From: Bog-950 sp046329495
GTDB taxonomy: Bacteria; Bacteroidota; Bacteroidia; Chitinophagales; LD1
DNA: 64,000 nucleotides
Direction: 5' to 3'
Assembly: GCA_046329495.1 (NCBI GenBank)
Contig: JAXLUO010000001.1
Span: 434,001-498,000 of the forward strand
A program made the translations under genes and the position numbers. Within the stretch, counting starts at the first letter, position 1. Every line of letters starts with the position of its first letter. The notes below the pieces were generated by a model. The model ran no database searches and was not told where the DNA came from. It saw only the letters and a program-made list of their open reading frames with translations. Positions 28,653-37,660 of the stretch are shown piece by piece.

Positions 28653-29180
28653 ATGAGAAATATACTTCTGCTCCTTTTTGTAGTAACCGCCCTTTCATCG
28701 TGCAAAAATCTGGTGCCTTATACCGATAGTATGCGCCAGCAACATAACTGGAGCGCCGATCAGGTACGCCGTATACAGTTTTATGTATCGCACGAAATTG
28801 TGCTGCACCGCGAGTTATCGGAAGGTAATACCAAGATTGTTTCGGGTAAGATTAAGACCATGAACGGAAAGCAGGTGGAGGAGATCATTATCCGCGAAGG
28901 TACGAAGGGCGTATTAACCGAAATGCCCAAAGAAGGCAAGATGCTGGTTAGTTTTGAAGTGGACGATGCACACAATCTGAGCTTTGGCTTAAGCCCCGGT
29001 GGTGATAAATATGTGCTGCTGGCCAGCAACTGGAATAACGGCATGGGCACTGTGCATTACGCCGGCGAAACCTTTACCACCGACCCCGACAGCAAATACG
29101 CGTACCTGATGGTGGATTTGCGCCGCCTGCAAAAGCTGGACGTAAAACAGCGCTTTGCCAAAGGCCGCAAGGTAAATTAA
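28653..29180 (+). CDS. Small lipoprotein of unknown function
   Basis: A 175-residue lipoprotein (lipobox VTALSSC, Cys16). The mature part starts KNLVPYTDSMRQQHNWSADQVRRIQFYVS and is otherwise beta-rich with several GK motifs; near the end is YAYLMVDLRRLQ. I have seen this layout in uncharacterised Bacteroidota lipoproteins but cannot name a family. It is 44 bases upstream of the acetyltransferase gene, which has its own promoter. Confidence 0.75.
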   Translation: MRNILLLLFVVTALSSCKNLVPYTDSMRQQHNWSADQVRRIQFYVSHEIVLHRELSEGNTKIVSGKIKTMNGKQVEEIIIREGTKGVLTEMPKEGKMLVSFEVDDAHNLSFGLSPGGDKYVLLASNWNNGMGTVHYAGETFTTDPDSKYAYLMVDLRRLQKLDVKQRFAKGRKVN

Positions 29181-29210
29181 GCTACTGCTATAGGGGTTGC
29201 GCTAAACCCC

Positions 29211-29218
29211 TTACTTTG
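29211..29218 (+). promoter_or_regulatory. -7-like element TTACTTTG near a start codon
   Basis: TTACTTTG resembles TAnnTTTG and ends 5 bases before the ATG at 29224, so the transcript would begin at or next to the start codon (leaderless). Confidence 0.4.
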
Positions 29219-29223
29219 CAGGC

Positions 29224-29715
29224 ATGCACTTAAACTTTCGTAAGGCTACCGAAGCCGATATACCGGTAATTGCTGCACTGGCCCATAAGATTTGGCACGA
29301 GCATTATCCTTCTATTATTACCGTTGAACAGATTGATTTTATGTTAGGCGACCGTTATTCGAAGGATGCCATTATTGAAGGCATGCAGCATGGCGAGCAG
29401 TACTTTTTAGCTTATGCGGGCGATGAGCCGGTGGCTTTGGCCGATATACAAAAACGGGAAAAGGATTATTACCTGCATAAGTTTTATGTAGATGTAAGTA
29501 AGCACCGCGGTGGTATAGGCACTGCCTTTTTTAATTACCTGCTGCAGCAAATGGATGCTAAGCTACCAATACGCTTACAGGTAAACCGGCAGAATTTTAA
29601 GGCGGTGAACTTTTACTTCCGCAGCGGTTTTGTAATTGAAAGTGTTGGTGATTTTGACATTGGCGGCGGATATTTTATGAACGACTTTATAATGGTGCGC
29701 AAGCCGGTGGTTTAA
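29224..29715 (+). CDS. GNAT-family N-acetyltransferase
   Basis: A 163-residue cytoplasmic acetyltransferase. It begins with the typical FRKATEADIPVIAALA, and has the acetyl-CoA pyrophosphate-binding loop HRGGIGTAFFNYLL (near 96-109) and the later NRQNFKAVNFYFRSGFV motif. The length is standard for a single GNAT domain. The acceptor (amine, polyamine or protein) cannot be predicted. It lies just upstream of hisS on the same strand but both have candidate promoters of their own. Confidence 0.9.
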   Translation: MHLNFRKATEADIPVIAALAHKIWHEHYPSIITVEQIDFMLGDRYSKDAIIEGMQHGEQYFLAYAGDEPVALADIQKREKDYYLHKFYVDVSKHRGGIGTAFFNYLLQQMDAKLPIRLQVNRQNFKAVNFYFRSGFVIESVGDFDIGGGYFMNDFIMVRKPVV

Positions 29716-29767
29716 TTTCAAAATCTTCAATCTACCCGCTAAAATTGGAATAAGCCCTGCATCCGTT

Positions 29768-29775
29768 TATTTTTG
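29768..29775 (+). promoter_or_regulatory. -7 element TATTTTTG 4 bases before hisS
   Basis: A perfect TAnnTTTG match ends 4 bases before the ATG at 29780. With the usual 5-7 bases to the transcription start, the hisS mRNA would be leaderless. Confidence 0.5.
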
Positions 29776-29779
29776 AGCC

Positions 29780-31126
29780 ATGAGTGAAGTGAAAAGGGTA
29801 AAGCCCCAAAACCCAAAGGGCACCCGCGATTTTTTACCGGCTGAAGTAGCGAAGCGTAATTACCTGTTTGGCATAATTAAATCGGTATTTGCTAAATATG
29901 GCTTTGAGCAGATTGAAACACCGGCCATGGAAAGGCTGGAAACACTTACCGGCAAATACGGTGAAGAGGGGGACAACCTGTTATTTAAGATTTTGAACAG
30001 CGGCGATTTTTTGAAAGATGCGCCGGCTGCTGAATTAGCGGACCGTAACTCGAAAAGCTTAACGAAACATATAGCCGAAAAAGGTTTGCGCTACGATTTA
30101 ACCGTGCCATTAGCACGCTTTGTGGTGCAACATCAGGATAAAATTGCTTTCCCTTTTAAGCGCTACCATTTAGGGCCGGTATGGCGTGCCGACCGTCCGC
30201 AGAAGGGCCGTTACCAGGAATTTTACCAGTGCGATGCAGATATTATAGGCAGCACCTCGCTGCTGAATGAAGTAGAGTTAACCTGCATTTTTGTGGAGGT
30301 ATTTAAAACCCTGGGCATTAACGCAACGGTGCGCATAAACAGCCGGAAGGTGTTGGAAGCCATTGCTGTTGCACAACAAGCACAGGAACAGTTTGCTGCT
30401 ATTACTGTTGCCGTAGATAAGTTTGATAAAATAGGATTGGAAGGTGTAGGAAATGAATTGGCAAAGTTGGGCTTAAGCGAAGCACAGCAAAAGGGATTGT
30501 TGCAAACGCTAACAGTCAAAAGCACCGCCGATTTAGCAGCACTTATTGGAAGTACCGATATGGGCAAAGCCGGATTAGCAGAAGTAGATTTTGTAATGCA
30601 GAAGTGCGGTGCCACGAATGTGAAATTTGACGTTACCCTGGCACGTGGGCTTAACTACTATACCGGTGTAATTTGGGAAGTGGTTTGCGACGATGTAAAA
30701 ATTGGCTCTATAGCCTCGGGTGGCCGATATGACAACCTGACGGAATTGTTTGGTGGGCAGAATATGAGCGGCGTAGGTATTTCGTTTGGGGTGGAGCGCA
30801 TTTTTGATATAATGGAAGAGTTGAACCTGTTTCCGGCTGGTGTGCAGAACAGCGCCAAAATTCTGTTTGTGCCCCGCGAAACGGCCGTGGAGGATTTTGC
30901 CTTTGGCCTGGTGCAACAGGTACGTGCAGCAGGATTGGCAGCCGAGATATTCCTGGGCAACGTTAAAAAGCAGAAACAATACGGGTATGCTGAGCAGAAG
31001 GGGATCTTATTTATTTCGGAGGTTGGTGGCGACGAGATGACCGGCGGCTTACTACGTGTTAAGAATACCCAAACCAGGGAAGAGCAACGCGTTGATATTC
31101 AAAGCCTAATAGCGCTTTTAAAATAA
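29780..31126 (+). CDS. hisS: Histidyl-tRNA synthetase
   Basis: This 448-residue class II synthetase charges tRNA-His. It shows motif 1 region (GTRDFLPAEVAKRNYLF), the RYDLTVPLARF substrate segment, motif 2 (RYHLGPVWRADRPQKGRYQEFYQCD), the histidine-specific motif ARGLNYYTG, motif 3 (GISFGVERIFDIM) and a C-terminal anticodon-binding domain (about 350-448). The ARGLNYYTG form, in place of ARGLDYYTG, is common in Bacteroidota. Length is normal. Confidence 0.97.
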   Translation: MSEVKRVKPQNPKGTRDFLPAEVAKRNYLFGIIKSVFAKYGFEQIETPAMERLETLTGKYGEEGDNLLFKILNSGDFLKDAPAAELADRNSKSLTKHIAEKGLRYDLTVPLARFVVQHQDKIAFPFKRYHLGPVWRADRPQKGRYQEFYQCDADIIGSTSLLNEVELTCIFVEVFKTLGINATVRINSRKVLEAIAVAQQAQEQFAAITVAVDKFDKIGLEGVGNELAKLGLSEAQQKGLLQTLTVKSTADLAALIGSTDMGKAGLAEVDFVMQKCGATNVKFDVTLARGLNYYTGVIWEVVCDDVKIGSIASGGRYDNLTELFGGQNMSGVGISFGVERIFDIMEELNLFPAGVQNSAKILFVPRETAVEDFAFGLVQQVRAAGLAAEIFLGNVKKQKQYGYAEQKGILFISEVGGDEMTGGLLRVKNTQTREEQRVDIQSLIALLK

Positions 31127-31435
31127 TGTATACCGGTTTATTGCTACCTGATTTACCTCATCGGGCCACACATATCAAATTTTGTTGTTTTGCCTTATAA
31201 TAACGAAATTTGCACCCTAACCGGGCACTAATCAGCATTCAGATTTACGCGCAACACTTTAGGGTTTATGGCAGTCTATTAAAGCAGAAGGGCTAATTAA
31301 CCTAATTCGGGCACGTAATTTGTTAAGCAACAAGCGCCAATTTGTAAGAAATATAGCCTTAGCTCTTGATTTAAGGGCGAGTAGCATATATCTTACAGGT
31401 GTAATTGATAACGAGCACTTAAAATTCCCTGATAA
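31127..31435. other. 309-base gap between hisS and a T9SS gene
   Basis: No gene, terminator or strong promoter is seen. GTAATTTG (31314) and GAAATTTG (31206) are imperfect -7-like elements. Confidence 0.4.
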
Positions 31436-32665
31436 ATGAGAACGACGTTCGTTCTGCTTTCTTTTCTCTTAAATTTCTGCTATGCGTTTGCTTCAACAAG
31501 CGCTAAGCAGGTTCGCCTTCGCATCCAGGATGGTCTCAGCGGCTTTGCCGATGACGCGACCGTTTACCTGGATGCAGGAGTTTCTACCGGTTACTTGTAT
31601 AGTGAGGATGTGCAGAAAGTATTAAACGCCAATACCGCTATTCCGCAGATCTACACACTTACAAGCGATTCGGTAGCTTGCTTATTTAACGAAAATGGGC
31701 CTTTTACACAGGAGGTAATAATTCCGGTAGGTTTTAAAGTAGGCGACAGCAGTATTTACCGTATTTCGGCTAACCTGCTCGAAAACTTTGAATCGACTAC
31801 GGTTGTGCGTTTAGAGGACCGTCAGCTGGGTGTGTTTCATGATTTACGTATGGGCTTGTACTCGTTTATTGTAAACCAGGCTATGCAGGTAAACGACCGG
31901 TTTTTTCTGCACATTTCGTACCCTACGGTTATTAGTACGGTTGCGGCCGGCTGCGCCAATAACAACGGAAAAATAATGTGCGCGCAGGATACCTCTATTA
32001 AATGGTCGAGCGTGCAATTATATAATGCCAGTAACACCCTTGTAAATACCTTCTATAATATCTCGGGTAATTTTGAGTTTACCCTGTTGGCCGAAGGAAA
32101 TTACACCATGGCCTTTTCGTACAATGCGTATGCCACCTCAGTACCAGTAGCATTGGATGGCAACCAGGTAACTGCCGGTATAAGTATGAGTGCTGATACC
32201 GTTGTGCCCGGGCAAACCGTTTACTTTTCGGCCAGCGCTACCAACACCACCAATATTTTTTGGGAGTTTGGGGATGGCACAGCAGTGTTCGGTGTAGCCA
32301 ACCCCGATATCTATTATTCTACGCCGGGCAATTACACGGTGCTGTTAACCTGTTCAAACAGTTTCGGTTGTCAGGATACACAGGCGGTAAGTATTGTAGT
32401 GCTTGACCCTAACACAGCCACCGGCATTGAAGAGGATGCAGCTACAAACAACACGCTGGTGATAGCTAACGATCAGTTGCAAATTAAGGCCGATCAGCCT
32501 ACTACATTATACGTGTATAGCCTAAGCGGTCAGGTGCTGATTAATCAGCCATTACAAGCAGGAAATAGCACTATTGCTGTAGGCGAATTACCGGCCGGCA
32601 CTTACCTGGCAGCATTGCAAACTGCCACGGGCCGTATTACACGTAAGTTTGTGCAGCAGCATTAA
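31436..32665 (+). CDS. T9SS-secreted protein with a PKD domain
   Basis: A 409-residue protein with a signal peptide (TTFVLLSFLLNFCYAFA), an N-terminal beta domain (about 24-165, starting VRLRIQDGLSGFADDATVYLD, a segment common in T9SS proteins), a PKD domain (about 250-325: IFWEFGDGTAVF ... STPGNYTVLLTC) and a T9SS C-terminal domain (LYVYSLSGQVL ... LPAGTYLAALQT ... RKFVQQH). PKD domains usually mediate binding in extracellular proteins; no catalytic domain is seen. The last 4 bases overlap the convergent trmH gene. Confidence 0.88.
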   Translation: MRTTFVLLSFLLNFCYAFASTSAKQVRLRIQDGLSGFADDATVYLDAGVSTGYLYSEDVQKVLNANTAIPQIYTLTSDSVACLFNENGPFTQEVIIPVGFKVGDSSIYRISANLLENFESTTVVRLEDRQLGVFHDLRMGLYSFIVNQAMQVNDRFFLHISYPTVISTVAAGCANNNGKIMCAQDTSIKWSSVQLYNASNTLVNTFYNISGNFEFTLLAEGNYTMAFSYNAYATSVPVALDGNQVTAGISMSADTVVPGQTVYFSASATNTTNIFWEFGDGTAVFGVANPDIYYSTPGNYTVLLTCSNSFGCQDTQAVSIVVLDPNTATGIEEDAATNNTLVIANDQLQIKADQPTTLYVYSLSGQVLINQPLQAGNSTIAVGELPAGTYLAALQTATGRITRKFVQQH

Positions 32666-33333
32666 GCTTGTTCAGCCTTCCAACGTTTATAGAGTAGCTC
32701 CGGTGCACGTACGGTTTTAAGCACCCAGTTATATAGTAATTGCTCCTGTATAGACCGGGGCAACCCCGCAGCTTTACCTTCCTGCCGCATACGATTGCTT
32801 AGTGTATACAGGCAAATACCGGCGGCAACCGATACATTGTAACTTTCGGTAAAACCATAATTAGGAATAGTAATAACAGCATCGCAAAGGGCCAGCGCTT
32901 CGGGGGCTACACCCTGCTTTTCCCGGCCCATTAGCAAGGCAACGGGTTTACTAATATCCAATGTGGCAGGTGTGGCAGCGTTAGGCTGTAAATCGGCTGC
33001 TACAATTGAAAAACCTTTCGCTTTTAAATCTAAAAGGCAAGGCGTTAAGCCTTCGGGGTGCATGGTAGGCTTTAGCCATTTGTACGAACCGCGTGCAATG
33101 GATTTGGCGCGCTTCATGCGTGTTTGCGATTCAATCACATGCAGTTCATGTAAGCCACAACACTCGGCTGTGCGTATTATGGCATTTACATTTTGTATGT
33201 CGTGCAGCTCGGCTAACACAACGGTAAGGTTGGTAAGGCGGCTGTTGGCCACCTGTTGAAAGCGTTGCAGGCGTTGTTCGCTTACAAAGGTGCACAGATA
33301 GTTATAAAAGCCTTTATCGAAGGGTATTGACAC
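32662..33333 (-). CDS. trmH: tRNA (guanosine-2'-O-)-methyltransferase, TrmH/SpoU family
   Basis: This 223-residue SPOUT enzyme transfers a methyl group from S-adenosylmethionine to a ribose 2'-hydroxyl, probably of G18 in tRNA. The three SpoU motifs are present: NVNAIIRTAECCG (motif 1, Arg), ALLMGREKQGV (motif 2, Glu) and FTESYNVSVAAGICLY (motif 3, Asn), forming the C-terminal knot. An N-terminal extension and the C-terminal YNWVLKTVRAPELLYKRW tail resemble TrmH. The exact target is an inference from overall resemblance. It is convergent with the T9SS gene. Confidence 0.88.
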   Translation of the reverse strand: MSIPFDKGFYNYLCTFVSEQRLQRFQQVANSRLTNLTVVLAELHDIQNVNAIIRTAECCGLHELHVIESQTRMKRAKSIARGSYKWLKPTMHPEGLTPCLLDLKAKGFSIVAADLQPNAATPATLDISKPVALLMGREKQGVAPEALALCDAVITIPNYGFTESYNVSVAAGICLYTLSNRMRQEGKAAGLPRSIQEQLLYNWVLKTVRAPELLYKRWKAEQA

Positions 33334-33344
33334 GGGCTAAAAAT

Positions 33345-33383
33345 AAAAGGAAATACAAATGAGGAGCATCTGTATTTCCTTTT
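33345..33383 (-). terminator. Rho-independent terminator for the leftward cytochrome-like gene
   Basis: AAAAGGAAATACA (33345-33357) pairs perfectly with TGTATTTCCTTTT (33371-33383). On the minus strand the stem is followed by a T-rich run, 28 bases after the stop at 33411. Confidence 0.75.
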
Positions 33384-33410
33384 TGGTATAGATGGTTTAG
33401 GGATGGTAAA

Positions 33411-33797
33411 CTATTGCGGGTAGCCGTTCTTGGCCCAGCAGGTAAGGTCGTGGATGGTAGCATCCGACATTTTAGGAGAACCTTCGGGCATTGGTTTACA
33501 GCCGGCATCCTGATAAATGGTGCAAAGAGCGTTATCCTTAAAGCCTGTAACTGCGCTTGCATAATTGCTAAGGTTAATTCCTTCTTCGTGCGATGCAGCA
33601 TCATGGCAACCGCCCTTGGCACAGTTCATGTTTAAAATGGTTTTTATTTTACCATCGTAATGGTTTAGCGTATCATCAGCTTCGTTACAACTAACCTGGT
33701 CGAAATACTTGCTGTTGTCCTTTTCCTTAGAACAGGATGCAGCGAAAAAAAGCAGTGCAACAACTGCAACTGCCGCAAACGAAAACTTTTTGTACAT
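33411..33797 (-). CDS. Small c-type-cytochrome-like lipoprotein (CX4CH)
   Basis: A 128-residue lipoprotein (lipobox FFAASC, Cys22). It carries CAKGGCH (Cys59, Cys64, His65), a CX4CH version of the c-type haem attachment site, and near the C-terminus KPMPEGSPKMSDATIHDLTCW, where a Met before a final helix fits the distal haem ligand and last helix of class I cytochromes. It is likely an outer-face or periplasmic electron carrier, if haem is indeed attached. A similar CX4CH protein is encoded in the operon that diverges from it (36717). Confidence 0.75.
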   Translation of the reverse strand: MYKKFSFAAVAVVALLFFAASCSKEKDNSKYFDQVSCNEADDTLNHYDGKIKTILNMNCAKGGCHDAASHEEGINLSNYASAVTGFKDNALCTIYQDAGCKPMPEGSPKMSDATIHDLTCWAKNGYPQ

Positions 33798-34019
33798 AGT
33801 TGATTTAATTGGTTTTGGTAAACGGTTATAAATGTATGATTTGCCTATATGTACGCTTGTTAAAAGGAATGCTCTTCAATGCCGGTTCATGTATGGCGGT
33901 CTTATTGCAAGCAAGGGCATGAGCATTAATATTAAGTTAACAGTGCAGTAAAGCGCGCTCTTTGCCGTGTTTTGTTGAAGTGAGTTTAATATATAAATTA
34001 GCTAAACAACCCCTGGTGC

Positions 34020-34901
34020 ATGTCTTATTCCGGCATTAAAAAACTACTTATTTGGGCTATACCACTAATGGCATTAATGGCCTGTAATAAAAGTGAGGAT
34101 GTAGTAGTAAAGAACAATGTTCCGCCTGATGACCACACCATCGATTCCACTACAATCGAAATCTACGTCAACAAGGCGTATATAAATTTGTTAGGCCGCG
34201 AGCCGGTTGGCAACGAAAAGCAGGATGGAATTACCTTTTTAAAGCAGGGGGATTTCAGCAAAGCAAGGCGCGGAGAATTTGTGGAGCAGTTCTTCAGTTC
34301 AACGGAATACAAGCGCAATTTGTATAACATCGCGCGCAATGAGTTGCTGCGCAATTTGGACAGTATGGAAGTGGTAGGGCAAATAGCGCTTTTCCAGAAT
34401 TTGCTAACCCAGCCACAGTATGCGCCTTTCTACGATTTAATAAATGCTGAACTGGCGCGGTTGTACGAGTATCAGAATTGTATGAACGATCTGCTTGCCG
34501 GTACGCTTGATTACCGGGGAATGCTGAAGCGTTGTGTGAACAACTACTTCTATGATCAGATAAACATGGGCACCGAAAATTTTGTGGTAAGCACCTATCA
34601 GAATTTTCTGTATCGCTACCCCACCGATGCTGAATTGCTGGCGGGTAAAACCATGGTGGATGGAGCGGTAGCTATTGTGTTTTTGCAACAGGGTAAAACC
34701 AAAGGCGATTACATTAGTATCTTTTTTAACAGTGCCGATTTTTATGAAGGACAGGTGCGGTATTTGTTTACGAAGTATCTGTTCCGCGAGCCAAGTTCGG
34801 CAGAGATAGCTTTTTATGCAGCGCTATACCAAAACAGCAACAGTTATCAGGAATTGCAGAAAGAAGTGTTTTCGCTGGATGAATATGCCGGTATCCATTA
34901 A
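34020..34901 (+). CDS. Lipoprotein with a helical repeat-like domain, first gene of a five-gene operon
   Basis: A 293-residue lipoprotein (lipobox LMALMAC, Cys22). The mature part is helical and appears to contain a repeated unit: VNKAYINLLGREPVGNEK near 50 and TYQNFLYRYPTDAELLAGK near 190, then TKYLFREPSSAEIAFYAAL near 250. The pattern Y..LLGR.P...E resembles helical segments of DUF4214/DUF1549-like proteins, but I cannot assign it firmly. The next four genes follow at gaps of 15, 10, 5 and 2 bases, so they form one operon with a DUF1501-type protein and a cytochrome-like protein. Confidence 0.75.
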   Translation: MSYSGIKKLLIWAIPLMALMACNKSEDVVVKNNVPPDDHTIDSTTIEIYVNKAYINLLGREPVGNEKQDGITFLKQGDFSKARRGEFVEQFFSSTEYKRNLYNIARNELLRNLDSMEVVGQIALFQNLLTQPQYAPFYDLINAELARLYEYQNCMNDLLAGTLDYRGMLKRCVNNYFYDQINMGTENFVVSTYQNFLYRYPTDAELLAGKTMVDGAVAIVFLQQGKTKGDYISIFFNSADFYEGQVRYLFTKYLFREPSSAEIAFYAALYQNSNSYQELQKEVFSLDEYAGIH

Positions 34902-34916
34902 TTAAAACCACTTAGC

Positions 34917-35405
34917 ATGAAACGAATTGTTTTTTTATGGTTATCGGGCTTTGTGCTGCTGGCCACTTCCTGCAATAAGGAGAAGCGCTATGTGTACGAG
35001 GTGCAGGAACAGCAGCTTTACCAAAGCGCTAATGATAAACGCAACCTGAAAACCACTACGCAGTTTATAACCATTGCTTATAATGATTTATTCGGCAGCA
35101 ACATTACTACTGCCGAATTGAACAAACTGGATGTAGCCCTGCAAGCTGTTGGCGATAAAAGTGTAGTGCAGGATATGATTGTTAAAACGTTTATTAACCG
35201 CAGCGGCGTGCAGATAGTAAGCAACACCGTTATGCGCAACGATATACCCACGTTTGTGCAGGGCTGCTATTTGCGGTTTTATAACCGGCAGCCTACCGAA
35301 ACCGAAATGTGGAAGATGAAGAACCTGATTGAGACCAATACGGATATAACCGCCCAGCAGGTGTATTACAGTTTTATGACTAGCGAAGAATATAAATACT
35401 ATTAA
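34917..35405 (+). CDS. Small lipoprotein related to its upstream neighbour
   Basis: A 162-residue lipoprotein (lipobox LLATSC, Cys19). The domain (about 50-160) repeats the helical pattern seen in the gene before it: FITIAYNDLFGSNITTAELN and then YLRFYNRQPTETEMWKMKNL, ending SFMTSEEYKYY, comparable to the FFSSTEYKRNLY of the neighbour. It is probably a shorter relative or partner. It begins 15 bases after the preceding stop and ends 10 bases before the DUF1501-type gene. Confidence 0.72.
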   Translation: MKRIVFLWLSGFVLLATSCNKEKRYVYEVQEQQLYQSANDKRNLKTTTQFITIAYNDLFGSNITTAELNKLDVALQAVGDKSVVQDMIVKTFINRSGVQIVSNTVMRNDIPTFVQGCYLRFYNRQPTETEMWKMKNLIETNTDITAQQVYYSFMTSEEYKYY

Positions 35406-35415
35406 ACCGGCCCTT

Positions 35416-36711
35416 ATGAAAAGAAAGCAGTTTATAAAAAATGCAGCTCTTACAGCCGCCGGTGCGCTGGTAGCCCCGTATATTCTTCCATCGGGCAGGT
35501 TGTTTGCTGCTACCGGTTCGCGGAAGGTGAACCATGTGGTGTTCTGCCTGTTTGCAGGTGGTGTGCGCAACCTGGAAAGTATGCAGAAAAGTGAAGGCAA
35601 CCTGATGCTGAATACGCTAACAGGTAATGAGTCCATCTCCGCTGACATAATAGGAGGCATGACGGCCCTGCCTGCCCCGGCCAGCACACGGCTGCAAACA
35701 TTGGGTACTTTATATAAGGAGTTTCGTTATCCGTTTGGTCCCACAGGGCATTACAACGGGCACACTACGGCCATTACCGGTAAGTATACTGATGAGGCCA
35801 TACAATTAAAACAACCGCCGAAGTATCCTACTATTTTTGAATACTACAGAAAACATAATTCGCCGAGCAACAGTGCGCTGAATGCCTGGTGGGTAAGTGA
35901 TTCGTTAGGGCCGTATCCCTTTTTAAACTATAGTTCGTACGAAGGGTATGGTGCTATGTATGGCGCCAATATGATTCAGCCCTCTTCGATTTTCTCGTAT
36001 AACACGAATTCAGTATTAGCAAACCCGCTGCAGCTGGATGCTAATGCCAAAACCAAGTGCGATATGATGCGCGGGTTTATGGACGGACAGTTTAAAGCTG
36101 CAACGGAGGCGGTATCAACCGGTATTAAAAATACAGCTGAAGATGCGGAGCACCTGCAAACCTTTATGCGCGGAATTATGACAGAGGTGTCGCAGGGTTT
36201 ACATGATAACCCCTGGGGTGTGGGCGGCATGAATAACGATATGCTTAATATCCACTTTGGCACTAAGATACTACAGGAGTTTAAGCCGGAGTTGATGGTG
36301 ATAAATATGCAAGGCGTTGATATAGGCCACTTTGACTTTACCAAGTACGTAAACAACATGCGGCTGGCGGACTTTGCTTTATATAAACTGTGGGATGCTA
36401 TACAAAGCACGCCCGGCCTGGCAAATGATACGGTGCTGATTGTTGCGCCGGAGCACGGACGCAATCAATTACCGAATAGTGTAATTGACACCTATGGGCG
36501 GTATGCGCTGGACCATAATAGCGACCAGATGAGCCGTGAGATTTTCTGCCTGATAGTAGGGCCTCCGGGTGTGGTAAAACAAAACCAAGTGATAACGAGC
36601 ATAACGGGCGAATCGGTGGATGTGGTGCCGACTATTGCAAACCTGCTGGGCTTTGATACCGATATGCCGCCTATTGTGGATGGCCGCCATTTAAATGAAG
36701 CATTCAATTAG
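35416..36711 (+). CDS. DUF1501/sulfatase-like (alkaline-phosphatase-fold) exported protein
   Basis: A 431-residue protein with a twin-arginine-like leader (MKRKQFIKNAALTAAGALVAP; KRK in place of RR). The body follows the alkaline-phosphatase/sulfatase fold as in DUF1501: NHVVFCLFAGGVRNLESM early, HYNGHTTAITGKYT near 115, then DIGHFDFTKYVNNM, IVAPEHGRNQ and DHNSDQMSREIFCLIVGPPG, and VDVVPTIANLLGFD. His and Asp residues in these motifs could bind metals. In Planctomycetes and Bacteroidota DUF1501 genes usually sit beside cytochrome-like PSCyt1/PSD1 or DUF1800 genes; here the neighbours are two lipoproteins and a CX4CH protein. The reaction is unknown. Confidence 0.82.
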   Translation: MKRKQFIKNAALTAAGALVAPYILPSGRLFAATGSRKVNHVVFCLFAGGVRNLESMQKSEGNLMLNTLTGNESISADIIGGMTALPAPASTRLQTLGTLYKEFRYPFGPTGHYNGHTTAITGKYTDEAIQLKQPPKYPTIFEYYRKHNSPSNSALNAWWVSDSLGPYPFLNYSSYEGYGAMYGANMIQPSSIFSYNTNSVLANPLQLDANAKTKCDMMRGFMDGQFKAATEAVSTGIKNTAEDAEHLQTFMRGIMTEVSQGLHDNPWGVGGMNNDMLNIHFGTKILQEFKPELMVINMQGVDIGHFDFTKYVNNMRLADFALYKLWDAIQSTPGLANDTVLIVAPEHGRNQLPNSVIDTYGRYALDHNSDQMSREIFCLIVGPPGVVKQNQVITSITGESVDVVPTIANLLGFDTDMPPIVDGRHLNEAFN

Positions 36712-36716
36712 TAACC

Positions 36717-37658
36717 ATGAAGAAGCTACTGTATATAACCACTTGCACGGCGGCCATGGTTCTGTTGATGACCATGCTGCATGCCTGTAAAAAGGATACA
36801 CCCCCTCCGCACAATCCGTATGATGACATTGTGCATGCTGATACTACGGCAAATGGTATTCCTATTGATTCGTTAACTATTACTTACGTACATAAAATGG
36901 TGCTAAGCACGCGTTGTGCCTTGCCGGGCTGCCACGTAGGCAACTTTGAGCCGGATTTCCGCACGCCGCAGTCTTCGTACTCAACGCTGGTGTATGCCCC
37001 GGTACTTAAGAATAACGCAACCAACCAGTTTAAATACCGGGTAATACCGTTTGATACCACCTGGAGTGTTTTGTATGAACGCATCACCAACTGCTGTTTT
37101 GTAAACACCAACGACCGCATGCCGCAAGACAATATAGGTGAGCCCTTGCCCGATAGCAGTTTGCACCTGATTGCCGATTGGATAATGCATGGTGCACGCG
37201 ATATGTTTGGGCACATTCCCCAGTACCCCAACAGCGAACCTGTTATACAAGGGTATATTGCTGTAAGCACCAATTATCAAACTAACTACGGCGATAAACG
37301 ACTTGATTCGGTGTATTACAATCCATTCGTACTGCCCGATAGCATTGCCTCTTTTTATGTGGCAGTATTGGTAAGTGATGATAGCACAGCCATGAACCAG
37401 TTGCAATACAATAAGCTTAAAATTTCGACCAACGCCGACAACTTTGGAGCAGCAACTGTTTTTACCGGCACCTATTTTAGTTTGGGTGGGCAGCAGGGAT
37501 GGCTTGTTCCGGTTAATACCGCTTCTTTGCCTTTAAACGACACGTTGTTTATGCGCTATTATGTGAATGATGGCGACCATGTAAACAATACGGAGTTTCC
37601 GAGGAATGAATTGCCGTTTCCCTATAAATCGTATTGGAGCTTTATAAGAAAACCATAA
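36717..37658 (+). CDS. c-type-cytochrome-like lipoprotein (CX4CH) with C-terminal beta domain
   Basis: A 313-residue lipoprotein (MLHAC, Cys24). Residues 60-165 look like a c-type cytochrome domain: CALPGCH (Cys67, Cys72, His73), followed by a long insertion and RMPQDNIGEPLPDSSLHLIADWIMHGA, in which the Met and the last helix fit the class I fold (compare PMPEGSPKMSD in the protein at 33411). Residues 175-313 are a separate beta domain. Haem attachment is inferred from motif only. It is the fourth gene of the operon, 5 bases after the DUF1501-type gene. Confidence 0.78.
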   Translation: MKKLLYITTCTAAMVLLMTMLHACKKDTPPPHNPYDDIVHADTTANGIPIDSLTITYVHKMVLSTRCALPGCHVGNFEPDFRTPQSSYSTLVYAPVLKNNATNQFKYRVIPFDTTWSVLYERITNCCFVNTNDRMPQDNIGEPLPDSSLHLIADWIMHGARDMFGHIPQYPNSEPVIQGYIAVSTNYQTNYGDKRLDSVYYNPFVLPDSIASFYVAVLVSDDSTAMNQLQYNKLKISTNADNFGAATVFTGTYFSLGGQQGWLVPVNTASLPLNDTLFMRYYVNDGDHVNNTEFPRNELPFPYKSYWSFIRKP

Positions 37659-37660
37659 CC

